Below, piece after piece: positions 14,794-22,042 of a DNA stretch of 64,000 nt. Position 1 is the first letter of the stretch. Every line of letters begins with the position of its first letter. The translations under genes and the position numbers were made by a program. The notes beneath the pieces are model-generated. The model saw nothing but the letters and a program-made list of their open reading frames with translations. It made no database searches and was not told the DNA's origin. This DNA is from Hazenella coriacea (GTDB lineage Bacteria; Bacillota; Bacilli; Thermoactinomycetales; Thermoactinomycetaceae): positions 248,001 to 312,000 of the forward strand of contig NZ_SMAG01000001.1 of assembly GCF_004341825.1 (NCBI RefSeq). Direction: 5' to 3'.

Positions 14794-16374
14794 ATGGGAA
14801 TTACATTATGGTTACTCATTTTTGTTGTGGTCGTGATCGTACTGTGGCTTTTAGTAAGTCCAAACCGAAATATAGAACCGGTCCCATCCTTACCTCCTTC
14901 ATCTCGAAAACCGGTTATTTTAATAATAGTCGATTCGTTGATGGATCAACCTTTAAAAGAAGCCATCGCGATGGGAAAAGCTCCTGCTTTTCAATTTTTG
15001 AAAAAACACGGGAAATACATTCCACAAGTTGTCTCTCCTTTTCCAACAATGTCTGTCTGTATAGATAGTACTTTGTTGACTGGAACAACCCCTAATCAAC
15101 ACCACATCTTTGGTTTATGTTATATGCATCCTACGGAAAAAAGAATGGTTAACCTAGGAACAGGATTACGAGAAACCATCGTATTTGGCAGTAAACAAAT
15201 TGTGACTGATAGTCTAACCCGCTTAAACCAAGATTTCCTAAGTAAAGATGTGACGACAATTCATGAAGCTTTGGATCAACCAACAGCTTCGATCAACGCT
15301 GTTGTTTATCGAGGGCCCTTTGAGCATACATTGCGATCCCCTCGACTCGCTGTACTGTTTAATCTGTTACCACGAAAAATAGCCACCATGGCTCCTCAAA
15401 TCTTTTCCTATGGATCACTTGTGCAGACCAGTACACATTCACAAAAAGCGAGTGCTTTTTTTCGCTATGGAATGAACGACCGATTTGCACAAATGGAGCT
15501 GAGTTCAATCATTGCCAACAAGCAATTACCTGCATTTTCTATTGTTTATCTACCTGACAATGATGGGGATATTCATCTCAAAGGTACCTCTGAGATCAAG
15601 GGAATTATCCAAGCTGATCAGGAGTTACAAACGATTCTACATTCATTTCCATCATGGGAAGATGCGATTCAGCAAGCCACTTTCATTGTGATGGGAGATA
15701 GCGGGCAAACCAATTTGCTCCCTGATAAAAAGCAGTCCTATATAGACTTGCGCCAGATCTTAAAGCCTTTTTCCATCATGCCAATTCGACAAAAAAAACC
15801 TTCAGAAAAGGATCAATTGATTTTATGCTTAAATGAACGCTCGGCTTATATCTATGTATCTGAAAATGTGTCGATTGAAGATGTGATAGGGAAATGTAAA
15901 TCAGAATCTAAATTAGACATTATCGCTTGGAAAGAACAAGACATAATCATAGTAGAAAGTGGCCAAACCCCAGGAAGACTGAAGTTTAAAGAAGGCGGTT
16001 CCTTTCAAGATCAGTATCAACAATCTTGGCATCTTGAGGGGGATTTAGCCATCCTAGATTTGACAGTGACAGAGAATCAACAAGTGGAGTATGGTCTATA
16101 TCCCGATGTCTTACTCCGTTTATCAGGAGTCATGGATGCTGCGCAACGAATGGTGGTGGTCACTTGTTCACCTGGTTATGAAATGATTGCTGAAGCATCT
16201 CCCAGACATATCGGAGCGGCACACGGCTCTCTCCATCACATCGACTCGTATGTACCAATGATTGTGACTGGAACCGATTCACAACCCACTCACCCACGCA
16301 TCATCGATTTGAAAAATTGGATCCTGCAATTAGTTGGATCGTCCAATGAGGAGCAACAGAAAAAAGATGAATAG
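14794..16374 (+). CDS. Membrane-anchored alkaline-phosphatase-superfamily protein
   Basis: A 526-residue protein with one N-terminal membrane helix (about 3-20) and a large extracytoplasmic domain of the type I phosphodiesterase/nucleotide pyrophosphatase fold. Visible blocks are V-I-L-I-I-V-D-S near 41-48, P-T-M-S-V with C-I-D-S-T-L-L-T-G-T-T-P-N-Q-H near 85-103, Y-L-P-D-N-D-G-D-I-H, V-M-G-D-S-G-Q-T-N and G-A-A-H-G-S-L-H-H. Their Asp, His and Thr/Ser residues fit the two-metal centre and nucleophile of the superfamily. The substrate is unknown (a phosphoester or phosphodiester outside the cell). The ATG at 14794 is preferred because AAAGGATG lies 9 bases upstream; an ATG at 14785 overlaps that site. 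The HExxH gene follows 57 bases later. Confidence 0.85.
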   Translation: MGITLWLLIFVVVVIVLWLLVSPNRNIEPVPSLPPSSRKPVILIIVDSLMDQPLKEAIAMGKAPAFQFLKKHGKYIPQVVSPFPTMSVCIDSTLLTGTTPNQHHIFGLCYMHPTEKRMVNLGTGLRETIVFGSKQIVTDSLTRLNQDFLSKDVTTIHEALDQPTASINAVVYRGPFEHTLRSPRLAVLFNLLPRKIATMAPQIFSYGSLVQTSTHSQKASAFFRYGMNDRFAQMELSSIIANKQLPAFSIVYLPDNDGDIHLKGTSEIKGIIQADQELQTILHSFPSWEDAIQQATFIVMGDSGQTNLLPDKKQSYIDLRQILKPFSIMPIRQKKPSEKDQLILCLNERSAYIYVSENVSIEDVIGKCKSESKLDIIAWKEQDIIIVESGQTPGRLKFKEGGSFQDQYQQSWHLEGDLAILDLTVTENQQVEYGLYPDVLLRLSGVMDAAQRMVVVTCSPGYEMIAEASPRHIGAAHGSLHHIDSYVPMIVTGTDSQPTHPRIIDLKNWILQLVGSSNEEQQKKDE

Positions 16375-16430
16375 GGCAAGCTCTTCTCTACATACAAGTG
16401 TATCAAACCTTGTCGAAACGAGGAGAACAA

Positions 16431-17195
16431 GTGAAAGTCACTGAGACAAAGCGACACTCTGATCGAATGAACGAAAATCGACTCCATCAAGTCTCATTGT
16501 CTGTGATTTGGCCTACATTGCCCTTTACTTATTTAGCTTACTTGGAGTTGGAGCAAGATGAGTTATTCTCTAAAATTCCTGATGAAAAAATCCCACAACT
16601 CATCCAATTGGCTATGGAGCATGGAGAAAAAGCAGCTAAAAAGTTTGCTAAAAATCTTGAACTGACTTTCCTGATTAATACGCTATTGAAACAAGGAGTA
16701 AGGGTTCGATTTTTCCAACACCAACCCGCAAACTCTTGGATTCGTGCACAATACATCCGCAAACCTCCATCCATTGAGATCTACCGTTCCTCTCTCAGTC
16801 AAATGGAAACGTTCTTCCGAGAGATGAAACAACCTGTGGGGGAGAAAGATTTGATTCAGCTCCATTTGGTCCATGAGTGGTTTCACCATTTGGAGGAGAC
16901 AAAAATTCAACGAACAGACTTAATCCTTCCTCGAGCCAAACAAAAAATATGGGGACCCTTTGTCAGCCATAAACCAATTCGCCGTTTACGAGAGATCGCT
17001 GCTCATACTTTTACAGAGCAAGTCCTAAAGCTAACATGGTCCCCTCTTTTACTCGATCATCTTTTACTTCTAAAGGATCAGGGGAAAAGCAGACTACAAA
17101 TTCGTGAGTACTTTCAATCTGTTCGTCAACGCGTAGAACCGATCTTTCATCCTCCAGCCCCTCCGAGCGAAGAACTGGATCAATCAACCCATTAA
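16431..17195 (+). CDS. Unknown protein with HExxH zinc-peptidase-like motif
   Basis: A 254-residue soluble protein. A GTG start at 16431 is chosen because CGAGGAG precedes it by 6 bases; an ATG at 16398 lacks such a site. The centre carries H-E-W-F-H-H-L-E-E (H148-E149-x-x-H152), an HExxH zinc motif inside an amphipathic helix. About 50 residues later R-E-I-A-A-H-T-F-T-E could provide a third ligand. There is no signal peptide or pro-region. It lies 57 bases after the membrane phosphatase-like gene and is probably co-transcribed. I do not recognise a named family; zincin-like activity is inference from the motif alone. The C-terminus is proline-rich (F-H-P-P-A-P-P). Confidence 0.75.
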   Translation: MKVTETKRHSDRMNENRLHQVSLSVIWPTLPFTYLAYLELEQDELFSKIPDEKIPQLIQLAMEHGEKAAKKFAKNLELTFLINTLLKQGVRVRFFQHQPANSWIRAQYIRKPPSIEIYRSSLSQMETFFREMKQPVGEKDLIQLHLVHEWFHHLEETKIQRTDLILPRAKQKIWGPFVSHKPIRRLREIAAHTFTEQVLKLTWSPLLLDHLLLLKDQGKSRLQIREYFQSVRQRVEPIFHPPAPPSEELDQSTH

Positions 17196-17255
17196 TTGAG
17201 CTAAACCTTTGTGAAATAAACTCTATTGAAATGAAATATTAAATGGGTTTATGAT

Positions 17256-17287
17256 GTGACTATATCGTTATATGACGATATAGTCAC
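17256..17287. promoter_or_regulatory. Perfect 13+6+13 palindrome: terminator and/or operator
   Basis: Arms GTGACTATATCGT and ACGATATAGTCAC around TATATG, followed by TTTTTTAT. The T-tract fits a terminator for the upstream gene pair. The position 23 bases before the TetR start also fits an autoregulatory operator, and it may be both. Confidence 0.65.
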
Positions 17288-17310
17288 TTTTTTATAAGGG
17301 AGAAACATGC

Positions 17311-17943
17311 ATGCCTAAGGATACATTTTTTAACCTACCCAAGAAAAAACAGAAAAAAGTAATTGGTGCAGCCATCACTGAATTTGCTGACTATGACCCG
17401 ATCAATACTTCTATTTCAAGAATCGTTGCTTTAGCTGGGATTGCAAAAGGCAGTTTTTATCAATATTTTTTAGATAAACAAGATCTACACCTCTACTTAG
17501 TTGACTTAGCTTGTCAAGAGCAGAGTGTTTTTATGTCTGAATTATTAAACAATAAGTCGAACTTAGATTTTTTCTCATATGTTCAAGTAGCGATCCGGGA
17601 AAATACACAATTTCACCATCAACATCCTCAACTTAATCAAGTCGTCTATCGTGCTACCTTTAGCGACTACCCATGGCATGATGAAGTAAGGACTCGTTTA
17701 CGACAAACAATCTCAGATACCTGGGAACAATTAGTCCGATTAGGTATGAAGCGAGGTGATGTGGATCCCAGTTACAATCCCAAACTAATCTCTTCCATAC
17801 TCACTTTGTTAACTCTTGGACTCCGTGACCATTCACCAGAGCAATCCCAATCTCAATTTTTGACACAATTTGAAGAGTTATTCCGAATTTTAGAGTTGGG
17901 GCTTCGACCGCGTAGTGAAGTCAAAGAAAATAAAACCCTCTAA
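17311..17943 (+). CDS. TetR/AcrR-family transcriptional regulator
   Basis: A 210-residue regulator. The N-terminal helix-turn-helix covers about 10-60 (I-S-R-I-V-A-L-A-G-I-A-K-G-S-F-Y-Q-Y-F-L-D-K), the classical TetR pattern; the C-terminal domain (70-200) is a variable helical ligand-binding part with many aromatic and His residues (F-H-H-Q-H-P-Q). The start at 17311 follows GGGAGAAAC. The strong palindrome at 17256-17287 is the obvious candidate binding site. The ligand and the target genes are unknown: the gene lies between the phosphatase/HExxH pair and the convergent carbonic anhydrase operon, and has no transporter directly downstream. It may control only itself and distant genes. Confidence 0.88.
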   Translation: MPKDTFFNLPKKKQKKVIGAAITEFADYDPINTSISRIVALAGIAKGSFYQYFLDKQDLHLYLVDLACQEQSVFMSELLNNKSNLDFFSYVQVAIRENTQFHHQHPQLNQVVYRATFSDYPWHDEVRTRLRQTISDTWEQLVRLGMKRGDVDPSYNPKLISSILTLLTLGLRDHSPEQSQSQFLTQFEELFRILELGLRPRSEVKENKTL

Positions 17944-18263
17944 CTATTTACGAATATCCAAAAGAAATAATAAGTTGTCCTTACCTAATAAAAATTTTTT
18001 TGCGAAAACTCATTCTTAGTGACATAAAAAATAGATAGTTATCGAATGAAAGTATATAGAGGTTATTACATTCATATTACAAAAAGATTACATCTATCTA
18101 CCAATCAATCCCCACCATCTACATAACAACGACATAATATGAAAAGCACTCATAGAATGTAACTAACCCTTCATATAGAGCCTCCTTTATTACCCATCAA
18201 ACTGCTTGTATAAATACCCAAGTAAGCAGATTGATGTTTACATATAATATAGCAACACCCCAA
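17944..18263. other. Intergenic region after the TetR gene
   Basis: AT-rich, with no gene or clear repeat. I see nothing here apart from the approach to the terminator at 18264-18293. Confidence 0.5.
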
Positions 18264-18293
18264 AAAGCAGGTTCACTGATCTGAACCTGCTTT
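18264..18293. terminator. Strong terminator between TetR gene and carbonic anhydrase operon
   Basis: Perfect 12-bp stem AAAGCAGGTTCA / TGAACCTGCTTT with a 6-base loop. On the minus strand CTTTTTGG follows, so it mainly ends the sulP-carbonic anhydrase operon. Confidence 0.85.
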
Positions 18294-18338
18294 CAAAATA
18301 TATTCAATTAGATCACTCAATTCATCATCATAAAAACA

Positions 18339-18887
18339 TTAAACTACCTTTTCCAACTCTCCCGACTCCACATGAAATAAATATCCGATTACTTCGACAC
18401 CTTTCCCATACTTCTTGAAAACGGGATGCTCTTTTAAGTTTTTCACTTGTTGTACTACGTTCCTCTTAAACAATTCATTGGGTGAAGATAAGCCATTTTG
18501 GCCGAATTGAAGCCCCTTTTTAATATGATCTAGCCAAGGCTTCAATTCAGATTCCTGATTATCTTGATAAGCTGCTTTCACTCCTCCACAATCGGTGTGA
18601 CCTTTAACAATGACCTTCCGAACACCCAAGTGTTTCAATGCAAAATACAGGCTTGCACTAAAGCTCTCATCGTTATGATTAACCTGATTAGCAATATTTC
18701 GATGGATAAAAAGATGACCCAAAGGCACCTTCATAATCGTGGATGGACTCACCCGTGAATCACAACAAGCAATCATCAAATATTCGGGAGACTGACCTTT
18801 ACTCAGCTCCTCGAAAAAAGTCGGCTTCTGCTCCACCGCTTCTTGTACAAATCGCTCATGCTGTTCCTTTAGATTTAATTGACCCAT
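18339..18887 (-). CDS. Beta-class carbonic anhydrase
   Basis: A 182-residue cytosolic zinc enzyme interconverting CO2 and bicarbonate. The beta-class zinc ligands are visible: C41 with D43-S-R45 (C-C-D-S-R), H97 and C100 (G-H-T-D-C-G-G). D43 and R45 form the usual gating pair. Length is typical of short bacterial beta enzymes. It starts 14 bases after the stop of the SulP transporter and is almost surely co-transcribed with it. Established: SulP transporters include bicarbonate carriers (BicA-type), and SulP-carbonic anhydrase pairs or fusions are known. Inferred: together they supply bicarbonate for carboxylations or pH balance. The terminator at 18264-18293 ends the operon. Confidence 0.93.
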   Translation of the reverse strand: MGQLNLKEQHERFVQEAVEQKPTFFEELSKGQSPEYLMIACCDSRVSPSTIMKVPLGHLFIHRNIANQVNHNDESFSASLYFALKHLGVRKVIVKGHTDCGGVKAAYQDNQESELKPWLDHIKKGLQFGQNGLSSPNELFKRNVVQQVKNLKEHPVFKKYGKGVEVIGYLFHVESGELEKVV

Positions 18888-18901
18888 CTAACACTCTCCT
18901 A

Positions 18902-20572
18902 TCATTTTCCAATTGATTGTAATGCTTCTTCAATGGATAGATAACTAATCTGATCCTTAAACCTTCGATCCCAACCAGCTTTCTTCATAAGATCTAAGAC
19001 AGGTCCTTTGATACCTGCAAATATAATCTTTTGACCTGACCTTTGATATGTTACCATCAGTTCTTCCATCGAATCAATTGCAACTGCATCAATTGCATTG
19101 ACTCCAGAATAGTCAAAAATGATCCATTTTACTTCAGGACGATCAGACAAACACTGGCGCAATCGATCCTCTAAAAATGACATATTGGCAAAGTATAGAG
19201 AAGCATCAACACGAAAAATCAAAACTTCAGGATCAGTCTTAGCTTCTGGATACCTCTTCACATTTCGATACACATTTTTCTCAGGTAGGAAACCTAATTC
19301 TGCTACATGAGGATAAGCACTACGTCCGATGAATACAAGAAGTGAAAACACAATCCCAATCAAAATTCCTGCTTCAATCCCTAAGGTTAAAGTAGCGACA
19401 AACGTCAGCACCAAAGTCCACCCATCTATAGGCTTTACTTTAAATAAATAGATCGCTTCCTTCACATCAATTAATCCATATACGGCAACCATGATAATTG
19501 CAGCTAATACGGTTTGAGGAAGATAATAGAACAAAGGAGTAAAAAAGAGTAATGTTAAAACGATGATAATCGCTGTGATGATCGAAGCTAAAGGCGTACG
19601 AGCACCCGCCTCATAGTTAACCGCTGAACGTGAGAACCCTCCAGTAACCGGATACGCAGAGAAAAAGGATCCCCCAATATTGGCTAATCCAAGTCCGATT
19701 AATTCTTGATTAGAATTCACTTTATATTTTTCTTTAGATGCAATTGCTTTAGCCATCGCAATCGACTCCATAAATCCAATAAATGAAATGGTTAGAGCCG
19801 CTGGCAATAAAGATTGGATCGCTCCTAAATCTAAGCCTGGTAAAGAAAGAGATGGAATGCCCTGAGGAACTTCACCTACAATTTTTACACCAGATTGATC
19901 TAATTTCATCAGGTAGACAAGCAGGGTACTTCCTACAACAACGAAAAGAGGCCCGGGAATTTTTGGCGCTACTTTTTTGATTAGCACAAGAATAAAGATG
20001 CTTGCTAAACCAATTCCTAAAGTAATCAGGTTCGTTTGTCCCATTTTTTGAAAAGCTTCTATAAGTAATTGAATCACATTCTCTCCACCTGATAGCTTTA
20101 CTCCTAACAAGTGTTTTAACTGGCTCAAACCGATGATAATTGCAGACGCCGAGGTAAAACCGCTAATAACTGCATGAGACAAAAAATTCACTAAAAAACC
20201 CAGCCGAAACAAACCAAGAAATAACTGAATGATTCCCACCATAAAAGCCAGCAGAATCGCAAGTGCAATATATTCATTGGTTCCAGGCTTGGCTAAGGTT
20301 GAGATTCCCGAAAACACAAGTAACGATACCATCGCAACAGGTCCAACCGCCAGTTGTCTTGAACTACCAAACAGTGCATAAATGATCAGCGGTATCGTAG
20401 AAGCATATAAACCAATCACAGGCGGTAACCCAGCTAACATCGCATAAGCCATACCTTGGGGGATAAGCATAATCGCAACAATAAGTCCTGCCGATAAGTC
20501 CCCTCCCAAATCCGATTTTTTATAATTTCTTAACCAGTTAACAGCAGGAACTACTTTTCGTATCATAATCAC
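18902..20572 (-). CDS. SulP-family anion transporter with STAS domain
   Basis: A 556-residue membrane protein. The transmembrane domain (about 20-410) begins with the SulP signature G-G-D-L-S-A-G-L-I-V-A-I-M-L-I-P-Q-G-M-A-Y; the T-G-G-F-S-R-S-A-V block is near 310. A cytosolic STAS domain (about 440-550) closes the protein (W-I-I-F-D-Y-S-G-V-N-A-I-D). SulP proteins move sulfate, bicarbonate or other anions with Na+ or H+. Its partnership with carbonic anhydrase makes bicarbonate the likelier substrate, though sulfate cannot be excluded. It overlaps the upstream small zinc-motif gene by one base, so the three genes form one operon. Possible CsoR-like operators lie upstream at 20971-21034. Confidence 0.92.
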   Translation of the reverse strand: MIMIRKVVPAVNWLRNYKKSDLGGDLSAGLIVAIMLIPQGMAYAMLAGLPPVIGLYASTIPLIIYALFGSSRQLAVGPVAMVSLLVFSGISTLAKPGTNEYIALAILLAFMVGIIQLFLGLFRLGFLVNFLSHAVISGFTSASAIIIGLSQLKHLLGVKLSGGENVIQLLIEAFQKMGQTNLITLGIGLASIFILVLIKKVAPKIPGPLFVVVGSTLLVYLMKLDQSGVKIVGEVPQGIPSLSLPGLDLGAIQSLLPAALTISFIGFMESIAMAKAIASKEKYKVNSNQELIGLGLANIGGSFFSAYPVTGGFSRSAVNYEAGARTPLASIITAIIIVLTLLFFTPLFYYLPQTVLAAIIMVAVYGLIDVKEAIYLFKVKPIDGWTLVLTFVATLTLGIEAGILIGIVFSLLVFIGRSAYPHVAELGFLPEKNVYRNVKRYPEAKTDPEVLIFRVDASLYFANMSFLEDRLRQCLSDRPEVKWIIFDYSGVNAIDAVAIDSMEELMVTYQRSGQKIIFAGIKGPVLDLMKKAGWDRRFKDQISYLSIEEALQSIGK

Positions 20573-20775
20573 TAACGCCCCCTTCTAATATTTTCTTTTT
20601 TCGATGGATAAAACTCGAATGTTTGTTCGAGAAAAGGGTATGTTTCTTTTGTATAATGCCTAGAAGGACACGCCTTTACAGTGATTAAGGAACTTGATTG
20701 ATCATAATCAACTTCTAATCGCTGTTCACACACAGGACACCGATCAATCAACAGCCGTTCAGCCCATTTCCACAT
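20572..20775 (-). CDS. Small Cys-motif protein leading the SulP operon
   Basis: A 67-residue soluble protein, family unknown to me. It has C-P-V-C at about 13-16 and a third Cys with His (A-C-P-S-R-H-Y) near 35-40, which could bind one zinc ion as a small ribbon. The C-terminus is basic (K-K-E-N-I-R-R-G-R). GAGGGGAAAG precedes the ATG. The stop overlaps the SulP start by one base, showing tight coupling. It may modulate or sense for the transporter, but no function can be read from the sequence. Confidence 0.7.
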   Translation of the reverse strand: MWKWAERLLIDRCPVCEQRLEVDYDQSSSLITVKACPSRHYTKETYPFLEQTFEFYPSKKENIRRGR

Positions 20776-20970
20776 TTCTTTCCCCTCCTGATCCCAAGCC
20801 CCAATGATTATCAGCCAATTTCGGGGTTCTTTCTAACTAGGCTTTACTCTATTAGACATACTCTCTAACTATATTTTTTCTTAGTGACTACAATTTATAC
20901 AGTTGACATCTTGGTTCATCTAACCCCCGATGAGTTACTTTGGTGCAACTGATCATTTATGAATCCGCAA

Positions 20971-20986
20971 ATACCCATATGGGTAT
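20971..20986. promoter_or_regulatory. CsoR/CstR-type operator-like palindrome
   Basis: ATACCCATATGGGTAT is a perfect 16-bp palindrome with the ATACCC...GGGTAT ends of CsoR-family operators. It lies about 200 bases upstream of the SulP operon and 316 upstream of the HxlR gene. Confidence 0.5.
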
Positions 20987-21014
20987 ATTAGAAACAAAAA
21001 AACAAAAAGGTTCC

Positions 21015-21034
21015 ATATACCCCCTTAGGTATAT
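21015..21034. promoter_or_regulatory. Second CsoR/CstR-type operator-like site
   Basis: ATATACCCCCTTAGGTATAT, a dyad with G/C tracts, 28 bases after the first site. It resembles the copper operators at 59143, 59481 and 62109 in this window. Confidence 0.5.
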
Positions 21035-21144
21035 TTAAACTCTAAAACTATATAGTGTCAACACATGAGGAATAAATTGGATTGATCTTTTTTACAGTGA
21101 GAGCATGTAGCATGAAAATCATAGATTGAAGCGATGGGGATTAA

Positions 21145-21237
21145 ATGATGCAACAACTTTACAATGTGACTATATTTGAAGCTACCTCATTTTTGAATCT
21201 CTTTGCAGAAAAGGATATACTAAATGTAATCAACTAA
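21145..21237 (+). CDS. Possible 30-residue small protein
   Basis: A short frame that starts ATG-ATG after GATGGGGATTAA and ends TAA at 21235-21237. The product reads M-M-Q-Q-L-Y-N-V-T-I-F-E-A-T-S and ends N-V-I-N. It has balanced, protein-like composition and a plausible ribosome site, and lies downstream of the two G-tract palindromes. No family is recognised and the length is too short for confidence; it could be a leader peptide or chance. Confidence 0.3.
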   Translation: MMQQLYNVTIFEATSFLNLFAEKDILNVIN

Positions 21238-21286
21238 AAAATATGAAGTTCTCAAAAGCACCTACTATAGAATGGAGGTGAGTCGG

Positions 21287-21619
21287 ATGGACCGTTGTAT
21301 ATGTCCAAAGTTTGAATCTGCCATTGAAATATTAACTAAAAAATGGACGGGTTTAATCATTCGTGTTCTCATGGAAAAAACAAGTAGATTTCGTGATATT
21401 CGCGAGCAAATCCCTCAAATGAGCGAAAGAATGCTTGCGGAACGACTGAAGGAGCTGGAATCACACAAGATTATCGAGCGTCGGGTCTATCCAGAGACTC
21501 CGGTCCGGATTGAATATAAGTTAACAGAAAAAGGAAAAGCGATGGCTCCTGTTTTTGACTCTATTCAAGCATGGGCCGAAGAATGGATGGATGTCGAGCA
21601 ATCTGATGGGGAAATGTAA
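21287..21619 (+). CDS. HxlR-family winged-helix regulator
   Basis: A 110-residue DNA-binding protein. It has the HxlR layout: a Cys-containing N-terminus (C-I-C-P), E-I-L-T-K-K-W-T-G-L-I-I near 15-26, the recognition region M-S-E-R-M-L-A-E-R-L-K-E-L-E and the wing (Y-K-L-T-E-K-G). The ATG at 21287 has GGAGGTGAG 6 bases upstream; the ATG at 21272 overlaps that site. HxlR proteins often sense electrophiles or disulfide stress through N-terminal Cys, as YodB does; the two Cys near the start (C4 and C6) suggest redox sensing, by inference. The small zinc-ribbon gene follows 20 bases later and is probably co-transcribed. Confidence 0.9.
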   Translation: MDRCICPKFESAIEILTKKWTGLIIRVLMEKTSRFRDIREQIPQMSERMLAERLKELESHKIIERRVYPETPVRIEYKLTEKGKAMAPVFDSIQAWAEEWMDVEQSDGEM

Positions 21620-21639
21620 CAGTTGGAGGTGCTTTTCTG

Positions 21640-21882
21640 ATGTCATTTCCTTATCTCTGTCCTCATTGTGGAACAAACCGTAGCCGCTTCAATCTCATTG
21701 AACAAGTCGTACAATCTGTTAAAAAAGATCGAGAAACAGGGGACGTTATCGAGTACTTAGACCCTGATGACCCTCTTCAGTTTAAATACGATGGTGATCC
21801 ATATCGTGTACAATGTGGAGTTTGTGGCATGGTTGAAGCAGAACGGCTATTTATTCAACAAGCTCGTATACATCAATCATAA
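21640..21882 (+). CDS. Small zinc-ribbon protein downstream of HxlR
   Basis: An 80-residue protein with two Cys pairs, C-P-H-C at about 7-10 and C-G-V-C near 59-62, that could form one treble-clef or ribbon zinc site. Between them is an acidic stretch (Y-L-D-P-D-D-P). It has no signal peptide. GGAGGTG precedes the ATG and it follows the HxlR regulator by 20 bases. Similar small conserved proteins occur in Bacillales, but I know of no function. It ends before a strong terminator at 21894-21926. Confidence 0.75.
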   Translation: MSFPYLCPHCGTNRSRFNLIEQVVQSVKKDRETGDVIEYLDPDDPLQFKYDGDPYRVQCGVCGMVEAERLFIQQARIHQS

Positions 21883-21893
21883 GAGCTACAATG

Positions 21894-21927
21894 AACAGCC
21901 ATCCGTAATTAAATCGGATGGCTGTTT
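21894..21927 (+). terminator. Terminator of the HxlR operon
   Basis: Perfect stem AACAGCCATCCG / CGGATGGCTGTT with a 9-base loop. Followed by TCGATTC, so the T-tract is short. Confidence 0.75.
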
Positions 21928-22042
21928 CGATTCATTGACTCTTTTCATTGACTCTTTGATGTGAAGAATGCGTAGGAAAGTACTATAATAGGATAATGAG
22001 AGTATCTTTTTGAATTTAAATGGGAATAAAGAGGGGTTTACT

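Larger units (their letters stand above)
20776..21286. other. Long divergent intergenic region with two CsoR-like palindromes
   Basis: Lies between the leftward SulP operon and the rightward HxlR gene. It contains two G-tract palindromes (20971-20986 and 21015-21034) and a possible 30-codon frame (21145-21237). Nothing else was recognised. Confidence 0.55.
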
